Assembly: GCA_029259935.1 (NCBI GenBank)
Contig: JAJDEH010000413.1
Location: forward strand, 1 to 16,543
Reading direction: 5' to 3'
DNA length: 16,543 nucleotides
From: Planctomycetota bacterium
Lineage (GTDB): Bacteria; Planctomycetota; Planctomycetia; Pirellulales; Pirellulaceae
In this document: positions 7,030-15,600 of the stretch, piece by piece
How the letters are laid out: each line of letters starts with the position of its first letter
Numbering within the stretch: position 1 is the stretch's first letter
The notes under the pieces: model-generated
Told to the model about the DNA's origin: nothing
Seen by the model: the letters and a program-made list of their open reading frames with translations, nothing else
Databases searched by the model: none
Translations under genes and position numbers: made by a program

Positions 7030-7622
7030 GGCGGTGGCTCCGTTCCAGAACCGCTCCGTAGGCTCTCTAGCAGCGACGGCCAACGCTGCAGCTCAGTCTC
7101 GCCGCTTTCGTACCAGTCGAACACTTCGCTCGAACCGTGACACTTGCTACAGCTCGAGACGAAGTCCTGGTGACACACCATGCAACTCGACGGCCGCGCT
7201 CGAGCCAAGGCGATATGCCGTAGCGACTCGGTCGAGTCACTGCCCGGCTGCATGAAACTTCGTGTGTGCGTCTCGGGCGGATGATTGTGGCAGGTTTGAC
7301 ATGTATCGACGGAGTGGCAGATGAAGCAACGCGCCTCGCTGGAGTGTTCGCTACGACCATGTTTCTCGCGCCAGAACGGGTCATGATGGCTGCGCGGCTG
7401 CCGGGAGATTCCTTCATTCTGGAGAATCTCGCCGCTCTTATCTGGCTGATGACACTCGTTGCAGCGGCCTTCCTGCCACCAGACATGGGCGCTTTCCCAA
7501 GCATCGGGCGGAGTGATTCCGGGCGTGGTCGCGCGGTTCAACTTCATGGCCGTTGCCACGCCACAGGCCACGACGAACGTCCCCATGACGAGCAGGATTC
7601 CGAGTCGCTGTCGCTGATTCAC
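7026..7622 (-). CDS. Pentaheme c-type cytochrome, probable lipoprotein
   Basis: A 198-aa exported cytochrome with five CxxCH haem sites: C54-C57-H58, C99-C102-H103, C108-C111-H112, C147-C150-H151 and C158-C161-H162. Extra histidines (46, 79, 80, 88, 93, 114, 119, 136) could give bis-His coordination. The N-terminus has a positive start, a hydrophobic run (LGILLVMGTFVVAC) and a possible lipobox VVAC with Cys20, so the protein is either lipid-anchored or held by a membrane segment. The start is taken as GTG 7622, which overlaps the upstream stop (GTGA) and has AGGAG 10 nt before it; a longer frame to 7766 lies inside the upstream gene and adds only Arg-rich sequence. Its place between the ApbE gene and the RnfD-NuoF gene suggests it takes electrons from the membrane subunit on the outer face, comparable in idea to cytochromes linked to Rnf in some archaea. 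Confidence 0.82.
   Translation of the reverse strand: MNQRQRLGILLVMGTFVVACGVATAMKLNRATTPGITPPDAWESAHVWWQEGRCNECHQPDKSGEILQNEGISRQPRSHHDPFWREKHGRSEHSSEARCFICHSVDTCQTCHNHPPETHTRSFMQPGSDSTESLRHIALARARPSSCMVCHQDFVSSCSKCHGSSEVFDWYESGETELQRWPSLLESLRSGSGTEPPP
7038..7041 (-). promoter_or_regulatory. Ribosome binding site of the RnfD-NuoF fusion gene
   Basis: GGAG lies 8 nt upstream of ATG 7029 on the - strand. With the ATGA overlap it supports this start over the longer ATG at 7083. Confidence 0.55.
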
Positions 7623-9547
7623 TCTGCGTCGTCTCCTGACCGGGCACAGCGAAAACCAATGTCGAACGCGCGATACTCCGGCTCGCGCAGATGTCCCGCG
7701 GCGCAGCGCACCTGCGTGGCGTTGCTGTTGGAACTGCCGCCCGCCACGAACCCCTCTTGGGTCCACTCGGCGACGTTGCCGGCCATGTGGAGACAGCCAA
7801 ACACCGAGGCACTTTGTTCGAAGGACACTGCCGGTGCCGCGTACACATGTCCGTCGTGTTCAGCCCATTTCTCGCCACCGCTGTTCACGCGGGCGGGATC
7901 CCACTGGCTTCCCCACGGCCAGTGGCGGCCATCGGAACCTCGGGCCGCTTTCTCCCATTCCAAACGCGTCGGCAGTCGCTTACCGGCCCACCGAGCGAAT
8001 GCCCAGGCATCCCACCAGTCGACACCCACAACGGGATGATCCGGATGGCGAAACGTATCCGCATCAAAAGGCGCCAGGCGCGCCGCCGACGAATCGCGAA
8101 ACAATGGCGGCCGGAACTCGCGCCAATAGCGCGGCGTGTGATCCTTGCCGGGCGGCTCATCCGGATGGCAAAACTCGTGCGGGTTCTCCTTTATTGCCGC
8201 GAGGAAAAGTTCGTATTGGCGGTTCGTGACTTCGGACCGGTCGATCCGCATCGCCGGCAAATCGCGAGGCTTGCGGTCGTCGCCGCTGAGAAACGAGCCC
8301 GCCGGAACTAACACCATTTCACCGCTCTCCGGGTGGACGGGTTTCGGCGAGAGATTTTCGAGCATCGTCTCCGGAGTCGTTCGGGTGCGCGAATCCGGCT
8401 GATCCGCCGAACCGACCGTCGGAAGCGCGGGCGACATCGCGTCGTCTGGCGGAGGCCCAGTAATTTTGCTCCAGCCTGACGAGCGATGCTGGTGGCCGTT
8501 GCGGTCGATGATCAACGCTTCAACGCCAGCCTGCTCTTCCACCCAAGCCAATCCACTGTCCGGTCCCATCACGAAGACAGCCGTGGCAAAGGCATCGGCT
8601 TGGGCGGGATCGGCGGCAAGGATCGTAACGCTTTGGCAGCCTTCGGCCGGCCGTCCGGTTCGCGGGTCGAGGATGTGTCCGTACGAGCGGTTGTTTTTGA
8701 TGACGTGCCGCTGTGAGTTTCCCGAGGTGGCAACCGCGATATCGCCGACGACAAACCGTTCGGTGAGGCGACCGGTCCAGCGCGGATGTTCCAGCCCGAC
8801 AACCCATGGGCCGTCGGTCTTGCGTCCGAGAAGATACAGGTCACCGCCCGCGCTGACCGCGGCTCGCTCAACGCCCATGGCTTTCATCGTGTCGACGGCA
8901 ACCCTCGCGGCATATCCCTTGCCGATGGCACCCAGGTTGACACGCATTCCCGGCAACGGCAGCAATGCCGTCTGGCTTGCATCGTTCAGCTCGATCTTCG
9001 CGGCGTCGACCAGTTGCAACGCGGCGTCAAGTTGCTGCTGCGAAGGCAGCGGAAGCGTCGTGTCGCGAAACGGCCATAGGTCCCACACGGGGCCGATGGT
9101 CACATCGAACGTGCCCTTGGTGAGTTTGTGAAGTTCGCGCGCGAGGCGCAGCAACTCATACGCGTCGTCTCCCATTTCGACCGGACCGATCCCGGCCCTC
9201 GCATTCAGTCGCGAGATGGCGCTGTCCGGGCGCCAGGAGCTGACTTCGGATTCCAGTGCGCGCAACCGGTCACGCGCGGCCTGGATTGCCCGGATGGCCA
9301 GTTGCGGTTCCGCATCAACGACGAACACGAACGACGTGCCCATCAATACGACTTCGCGCCGCGTCATGGTGGCTTGTCTTGACGCGCCGTTCGCGGAATC
9401 CGAGTCAGGGGGATCACGCGGGGCAACTTGCGCATGACCGTCGTCCGTCGGATCCGCTCCGCCTTTGTAGCTAAACCAGCCCCAGCCGATCGCGACGACG
9501 ATCCCGGTCCAGAAGACGATCCAGCTTGTCATGGTGCGACGCGACAT
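7619..9547 (-). CDS. apbE: ApbE FAD:protein FMN transferase fused to FGE/SUMF1-like domain
   Basis: A 642-aa membrane-anchored protein. Residues 9-26 are one hydrophobic segment (WIVFWTGIVVAIGWGWFS), so both domains should lie outside the cytoplasm. Residues about 62-362 are ApbE, which moves FMN from FAD onto Thr/Ser of target proteins: GAIGKGYAARVA (206-217), SAGGDLYLLG (232-241), ATSGNSQRH (273-281), GHILDPRTGRP (290-300) and DAFATAVFVMG (318-328). A disordered linker leads to an FGE-sulfatase/SUMF1 domain (about 408-638) with MVLVPAGSFLSGD, WWDAWAFARWAGKRLPTRLE, WPWG, HMAGNVAEW and IGFRCAR. The cysteine pair of true formylglycine-generating enzymes is not seen, so this half probably binds or structures rather than making formylglycine. 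The likely flavin target is the SGAS site of the RnfD-like protein two genes downstream. The start follows the upstream stop by 6 nt; no clear ribosome site. Confidence 0.85.
   Translation of the reverse strand: MSRRTMTSWIVFWTGIVVAIGWGWFSYKGGADPTDDGHAQVAPRDPPDSDSANGASRQATMTRREVVLMGTSFVFVVDAEPQLAIRAIQAARDRLRALESEVSSWRPDSAISRLNARAGIGPVEMGDDAYELLRLARELHKLTKGTFDVTIGPVWDLWPFRDTTLPLPSQQQLDAALQLVDAAKIELNDASQTALLPLPGMRVNLGAIGKGYAARVAVDTMKAMGVERAAVSAGGDLYLLGRKTDGPWVVGLEHPRWTGRLTERFVVGDIAVATSGNSQRHVIKNNRSYGHILDPRTGRPAEGCQSVTILAADPAQADAFATAVFVMGPDSGLAWVEEQAGVEALIIDRNGHQHRSSGWSKITGPPPDDAMSPALPTVGSADQPDSRTRTTPETMLENLSPKPVHPESGEMVLVPAGSFLSGDDRKPRDLPAMRIDRSEVTNRQYELFLAAIKENPHEFCHPDEPPGKDHTPRYWREFRPPLFRDSSAARLAPFDADTFRHPDHPVVGVDWWDAWAFARWAGKRLPTRLEWEKAARGSDGRHWPWGSQWDPARVNSGGEKWAEHDGHVYAAPAVSFEQSASVFGCLHMAGNVAEWTQEGFVAGGSSNSNATQVRCAAGHLREPEYRAFDIGFRCARSGDDAE
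7633..7637 (-). promoter_or_regulatory. Ribosome binding site deciding the GTG start of the pentaheme cytochrome
   Basis: AGGAG on the - strand sits 10 nt before GTG 7622, inside the end of the ApbE fusion gene. It supports GTG rather than an upstream ATG as start. Confidence 0.55.
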
Positions 9548-9553
9548 GGGGTG

Positions 9554-12500
9554 TCATTCAATGGTGAGTATAAAATTCAGCAGATCTTCAAGCTGGCGGG
9601 CGGTCAAGTGGGACGTGCCACCGTGCGTGTCGAACGCCCGATCCTGGAGATTGAGGGGTCCGGCCGGCGTCCGCGCCGTCGTTTCATTGAATCCAATCTC
9701 CCGGCGGCCGGGCCGGACATCTTCGGTGCCTTGAACAACGGGCAGCCGATAACGGCGGAGTCCTGGATGCTCGGGTGTGGCGAGCACCTCGCGTATTGAT
9801 CGGGTGCGAGCGTGGTGGAGGAATACCGGCGGGCGATCGAAGATTCCACGGAGTTGCATCGTCGTGAACGTGCCCTCTTCATCCTCGACGCGGCCGCGGT
9901 CTTCGGGCTCCAGTTCAAAATCCGTGAGGCCATTCGCGATATCCATGGCGCGTACGCTGACCAGTGTATAGGAGGCGTCGCGTCGGGTGATGGTCGTGAG
10001 TGGTGGCAGGGCCCGCCGGTCGTTGTGCGTCAGGCTGAAGTCTTTGTTCGTGAACTCCGGGGGCGTGTGGCACACCGAACACATCACCGCCGCGCTATTG
10101 AACAACGCCTGCCCCCGCTGAACCGAAGGATGCTCGCAATCGTACGGGTTGGGCAGCAGGTGATTCGAATCGCCCAGCCAAGCGGCCACGAATCGGTAGA
10201 AGTCTTGCAACTCGTACTCGCGTCCAAAGTACTTCGCGGACTGCTGCCGAAAGAAGGCGGCGCGGCGCTCTTCCAGGTCGTACCACTGCTCGCCCAGGCT
10301 GCGGATTTCGACACGTTCCTTCAGCTCTTCATGCATCACGCGTCGCTGATCGAGAGGAACGGACGAAGCCACGTTTGTGAAGTCTCCCGCCCAGATGGCC
10401 CGGTCGAAATCGATGGAACTGGCCGGCTCGGTTATGTCCGCTCCCTGCCCTTCGGAAAGGCGATGCGTGCCTTCGAAGTAGTAGGGTTGAATGGCGTAAA
10501 TATTCCGCATCTGCGGGATTCCCAACGTGCCGCCGGCCGTCAAGTGGCCGTCGTGATCCTGGCCGACCGTTTCCGCCGCGCCCCAAGCACGTCCGTCGCC
10601 CGTGTCGCGGTAGTGGCAATGAAGACATGACGTGTCACCGTCCGAGGTAAACACCGAACTATGCACAATCAGTTCGCCCCGTTCGGCGTCGGTCTTCAGC
10701 GGCGGATCGGCATCCACGCGCAGCGGCACCTCGCGACTGGCCTCCGTTGCCAGGTCAATAATCGAAATGGATTCGCCGATCTGGTTCGCGACATATAGTT
10801 TGCCGGCGGCCGGTGTGTTTGCCTTCCCGGCGACAATGCCGACTGGACGCAGGCCCGTGGAAAACTTGCGCAACGGAACCAGTTTGTCGGCCGGGTCCGC
10901 CGCGTCTGGCTGCACCAGCCATTCGACCACTTCGAATGTGCCCGCCATCGTCAGATAGACGCGGTCATCGGCCACCGCGGCCCATTCGGGAAACGCGCCA
11001 TGGACACGCTGCAATTCCGGCGGCACATCGCCTTTGATATCTCCCGTCGTGGCTTCCACCGTGTCGGACGTGTATCGGACCCAACCGGCATGCGACTCGT
11101 AAACGTTCGCTTCGAGCAGGTAGTTCATTTTCATGCCGGGCACGAAAGCGGGAATCGACAGATGCGACAGGTCGACCGCCACGACGTCGTTTTGAATATC
11201 GCGCATCTTGATATTCCAGGTGCCGTCGACGGCTTCAAACGGCCCCATCACGTGTTGCTGTTCGATCGGCAGGGCATCCGTGGTGACGGGATCGCGCAGC
11301 ACGGTGAACTGAGCAGCGGGGTGATCTCGGTCCCAAGTTTCGGCACCCAGCGGATCACGCGACGGTGCGGCTCCGAAGCCGATGCCCATCGTCAGAGTGA
11401 TCAGCAAGTCGCGGCCGGCTTCGTCGTCCGGCGCGATCAGAACATGGCCGGCCACGTTCTGAACAAAGATCGCACCAACTTCGTGGCTGGCCTGTACGTC
11501 GACGACCGACACGTCCATCGTTCCCGTGTTCCCCACAAACAGATGCCGGCCATTACGGCTGAGCGCGACGTCCTTCGGATGGCTGCCCGGATTGCCAACC
11601 GGAATTCCCGGTCCGCCTTCGGCCTCGCGAATCCATTCGACCAACCGTGCCAGGTCGGGGTCATCCGGTGTGAAGAGCACCTCGCCCGCGTGCAGCAGTG
11701 GGGTGACACTCTGGTCGCCGAATCCACCTAGCGACGTCGACACCACGGCTCGAATCAGCGGGCTTTCATACGGCTGACCACCTATCGAGTTCTCCACGGC
11801 GGACAGAAAGTTCTCGACCGGATCGGCACCGCAGACATAGCCGCCGGCCGCCTCTTCATGACAGCGGCTGCAGTGGGCGCGGAGAATTGCGTTGATTCCA
11901 CCGATGCCCCGGCGTGTCGCGGCCTTCATTTCGGCCGCACTGAACTCTCGGTCGCGCAGTTCTCGCTTCAGATCCGGGGGAAGTTTCGTGCTGCCGAAAA
12001 ACGCTTGATCGTCGAATCCGCCGACTTCGACTACCTTCCCGGTTAGCGAGTCATTTTGTGTCTGCAATTGCACAACCAGGACCTGATCCAGATAGCGGTT
12101 GGCGATCCAGGCGCGCTTGCCGTCGCGGGCGAACGCCAGACCCTGACAGTAGTAATCAACCGGAATTTCCCCCGCGACCTTGTCCGTTTGTGTGTCGATC
12201 ACCGTGGCGTAATTCGACAGTTCATTGGTTACGACCAGGAATCGCCCGTCCGGATGCAACACCGGCACGTAGGGACGAAGTCCCACTTGAATACGCTTGA
12301 TCACCGATTCCGTCGCGACGTCGAGGACCGCCACTTCTCGTCCTGGAACCGCTTCGGTGCCTGCCAGCGTGACGTACAGCTTCTTACCATCGGCACTGAG
12401 CGCCAGGCGCTCCGGCCGATCACGCTGTGGCTGCGGCTTGGCGTTCGGATTGTTGCCCGGTACGGGTTGTAGATCTCGCCGTTCGAACGGCTGCCGGTAT

Positions 12501-12691
12501 CTCCAGACTTCGCTCGTCAGCCGGTCGAATCGACTGCGGAACCTAACTGTTTTGGATGAGTCCCGCTTCGCCTGGCCGTCGTGCCGCGCCGCGTCATCCG
12601 CGGTTCGCGCTTCGACCAACGCACCGATCAGCACGGCCGCGCAAACCAGACCGCCAAACGCGATGAACCGAATTAGCGATCGCCGTTTCAT
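9554..12691 (-). CDS. Beta-propeller plus CCP/MauG-like multihaem protein (HzsB-HzsC-like fusion)
   Basis: A 1045-aa exported protein with an N-terminal signal/anchor (about 5-29). Residues about 92-225 and 370-650 are YVTN-type propeller blades (KKLYVTLAG, RFLVVTNELSNYATVID, RHLFVGNTGTMDVSVVD, KLYVANQIGESISIID). Between them, at about 255-360, sits a small cytochrome c domain with C274-C277-H278. Residues about 665-1045 are a diheme cytochrome c peroxidase/MauG-like domain with C689-C692-H693 and C871-C874-H875, and the repeated motifs QMRNIYAIQPYYFEGTH (727-743) and QLRGIFDRPPVFLHHAR (946-962). In anammox hydrazine synthase the beta subunit is a propeller and gamma a CCP/MauG-like diheme protein; here both shapes are in one chain beside an HzsA-related gene. 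The ATG overlaps the upstream stop (ATGA). Peroxidase, oxidase or hydrazine-synthase-like activity cannot be decided from sequence. Confidence 0.85.
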   Translation of the reverse strand: MKRRSLIRFIAFGGLVCAAVLIGALVEARTADDAARHDGQAKRDSSKTVRFRSRFDRLTSEVWRYRQPFERRDLQPVPGNNPNAKPQPQRDRPERLALSADGKKLYVTLAGTEAVPGREVAVLDVATESVIKRIQVGLRPYVPVLHPDGRFLVVTNELSNYATVIDTQTDKVAGEIPVDYYCQGLAFARDGKRAWIANRYLDQVLVVQLQTQNDSLTGKVVEVGGFDDQAFFGSTKLPPDLKRELRDREFSAAEMKAATRRGIGGINAILRAHCSRCHEEAAGGYVCGADPVENFLSAVENSIGGQPYESPLIRAVVSTSLGGFGDQSVTPLLHAGEVLFTPDDPDLARLVEWIREAEGGPGIPVGNPGSHPKDVALSRNGRHLFVGNTGTMDVSVVDVQASHEVGAIFVQNVAGHVLIAPDDEAGRDLLITLTMGIGFGAAPSRDPLGAETWDRDHPAAQFTVLRDPVTTDALPIEQQHVMGPFEAVDGTWNIKMRDIQNDVVAVDLSHLSIPAFVPGMKMNYLLEANVYESHAGWVRYTSDTVEATTGDIKGDVPPELQRVHGAFPEWAAVADDRVYLTMAGTFEVVEWLVQPDAADPADKLVPLRKFSTGLRPVGIVAGKANTPAAGKLYVANQIGESISIIDLATEASREVPLRVDADPPLKTDAERGELIVHSSVFTSDGDTSCLHCHYRDTGDGRAWGAAETVGQDHDGHLTAGGTLGIPQMRNIYAIQPYYFEGTHRLSEGQGADITEPASSIDFDRAIWAGDFTNVASSVPLDQRRVMHEELKERVEIRSLGEQWYDLEERRAAFFRQQSAKYFGREYELQDFYRFVAAWLGDSNHLLPNPYDCEHPSVQRGQALFNSAAVMCSVCHTPPEFTNKDFSLTHNDRRALPPLTTITRRDASYTLVSVRAMDIANGLTDFELEPEDRGRVEDEEGTFTTMQLRGIFDRPPVFLHHARTRSIREVLATPEHPGLRRYRLPVVQGTEDVRPGRREIGFNETTARTPAGPLNLQDRAFDTHGGTSHLTARQLEDLLNFILTIE

Positions 12692-15600
12692 GGGTCCGTC
12701 CCGGGGGGATTCTCAGTGGAAGCTTGTCGCGTCGCGGTGAGGGCTTCTTCTTTGGATGACTGTCCACCTGCAAATGTCGCGCCGAGATCGATCCAGCGAA
12801 TCAACGTCAGCAATTCTTGCTCACTGAGCGGATCGGCGGCCGGATGCGGCTTGCCGGGTGTGTCCACGGTCTGCGGCGCGTCGAGTTCCTTTCCCATCAG
12901 CTTTTCGATCAGGAAACTTTCTACCGCCAGGGCTTCGCGTTCGTTCACGTACTGTTTTGCGGTCTGCTGCCCGCTGCTGGGATCGGCTAGGCGATGGAGC
13001 GTTTCGTAGGCCGTTGTGTAATGCTCGGTCGGCGTACCGCGCAGGTCGAGCACGTTCGGGCGCTCGCCCGTGCCGTCGTGACACGATATGCAGTGCTGGT
13101 CCAGAATCGGCTGCACGTCACGGCGGAAGTCGATTGAGACGTAGTCCGCGGGACTTTGGCCGTGTCCGTATGGCAAGCGTCGCCGACCGGTGACCGGATC
13201 CCACGTCGCCATAACCCGAGACGCGGCCGACACCACATCCGGCGGTCCTAGTGCGTCGACCGAATTGCCGGTCAACGCGCCGTGACATCCGGCGCAGGTC
13301 GCTGGAAAGATCCGACGTGGAATCGAGAACGTCAGTTTTTCGCCTGGCTGCACGTAGAACCAACGATTCATCGAATGCAGCGCCATCCGGTGCTCGTTCA
13401 GCCCCTGCACAATCAGCGGCACGCCGGTCGGGACTTCCGCGTAGAAAGTGCCGTCCAGTTCCAAGGGGATTTCCGCCACGATCAGCTTGCGTGTATGAAT
13501 ACCAAGGCTGACTGGTGTTGCAAACGGGTCGGTGTGCCCTACCGGTTCGAGTTCATCGCGACCTGGCGGCACTTGCATCACAACGCGGACGAAGTGGTAA
13601 GCATGCCGCGGATCGGTATCGCCAGCCGGCAGCCCTGCCGTTTCCGCGTGGAAGTCCCGCGCCCCGACCGGCGCGAAGTGCGTGAGAAAGGACTGCAGCA
13701 GCGGATAGTCGTAACACTCAATTTCGCCGGGCGTGCCGGGCGGCATTCTGAGTACCCCGTGCTCGCGCTGCGGCTTCCGGCTGGCGTGACGCACGGCGAA
13801 CTTCTGGTGAGTTTCCGGTTTCTCCTTGAGCCGAATGACGACCGGCCGCGGCGAGTATTCAGCCATGTCCGTGGTTGAAGCCGATTCAATGAGCCGTAGT
13901 TCGACGGGACTGACATGCCGCGCATCTTCGGTCTGTAATGACTCGGTGAAACGCAGCCGATAGAGATTCCAGTCGGGGTCGGAGTTTTCGTCGAGGTGAT
14001 CGAGCGGACTATTTACGTGCGAGACAAGCACGGTCCCGTCCGGAAGCGGGCAGGGATCGCGAAAGCTGCCACCAGGCGACACACCCGTCAACGTGACCGC
14101 GTCGTCGCCCGTCTCTGGAAAGAACGGCTGCTGACCGTGCAAATAACGCAACGCCGCCGAACGCAACGGCTGCCCCAGGACGTCTCCTTCGCTGGACAAC
14201 GGGATATTATCGACAGGGTTCTCCGGCTCGATATTGATACCGAAGCCGTGATCCACCAGCAACAGTAGCCCGCCACTCCAGCGGCTGCGCGGATCGAGAG
14301 CAAGTCGCACTTCCAGGCCTTGAGGCAGTTCGCGCGAGTCCGCCACGATGGAATATCGCGACCGGTTATTGCCTTGAATGTGGTAGTCGAAGCCGCCCGC
14401 CATCACTCGAAAGATGGCCCCATTGAACACGGGACGATCCGCCTGGTAGCCAATGTTCCGCACCGTGGTAAACATGACCTCGCCCGTCGTCCGCATCGTG
14501 GGCCGGCGTTCCTGGGCGCTGGTGAATGTCATCCGGTGCTGATTTTCACCGTCCGTGAAAGCCGCCGAATCTTGCGCGGGAACTGTCCGCCAAATGTCGT
14601 ACGACGAGATGTTGACCGCCCGTTGCTGCTCGATCTCGTACACCGTGCGGCGATCGATCGGCGAGGGCAGCGGCTTATCGAGCAACAGTTTCGCTCCAAC
14701 CACGCTGCCCGCATCTTTTTCGTGCCGGACGATCGTGCGCCACTCGCCACGGTTCGGTCCGTCGACAATGAAAAGGCGCCGTCCGTCGAAGGTCCCGGCG
14801 GCTTCGGTTCGCTGAGCGTCGACCAGTTCGTTCGCCGCGCCGCCATCCGCTTCACCCAACAGGCCAAACGGCTCGGATGGAGCATAGTGGCCGGCTGCAT
14901 TCGACGCGAAACAGACCGCTACTTCATCCAGGACCGTGCCGGCCGAGTCGTCCGGACCCGGCGTGTAGAGTGCATCCACGTGATGAACCAGCGTGCCGTC
15001 CGGCAGCCTGTCGGGACCGAAACTGATCTGCCTGAATGAACTTTCCAATCCGTTGAGTTCGTCATCAAGCTCAAGTTCATGGATGCGAAAGCCACTGTCC
15101 GCTGATCGGCGCATGGAAAACACGATCGCCCGGCCATCGTATCGCACATCGACCGACTGGACTTCGATAGGGCTTTCCGCATGAAAGCGAGCCGTCAGAT
15201 TCAGCGGATCCGCGGTGCCCGGACTGCCATCCTCGGCAAGCGGCAGCATCCACACATCCGAGCCCGGCCAGAACGTGTCAAACTCGAAGAATTGGCGCGG
15301 CTGATGTCGCGGACCGCGAATGAAGACGATGCCCCGCAGACGTCCGACGTCGTCCGCTGGCACTGCTTTCTCTCGACTGGTCAGCCGGTCGACGAGAGCC
15401 GTACGTTCCAGCGCGAGCCATTCCAGAATGATTTTTACGTCCGGATCATCGTACGAATCGAAGAACTGATTGTTTCCGCCTCGCTGATGCACTCCGCCTT
15501 CGCTGATCGGCAGGTTCTTCACCAGCAGCCGACTTAGCCGCAGGTCGCCACCCAGGTTGGCGAAGCGGCTTTTCTTTCCCAGCATCATCATTCGGTTCGC

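Noticed and set aside
7026..7766. Longer 246-aa version of the pentahaem cytochrome
   Set aside because: The extra N-terminus lies in the upstream gene, is Arg-rich and would put the signal sequence in the middle; GTG 7622 has a ribosome site and an overlap.
9812..10630. Long + strand ORFs inside the - strand operon (for example 272 aa here)
   Set aside because: They lie opposite well-supported genes with haem and fold motifs, and have no recognisable motifs themselves; they are GC-rich shadows.
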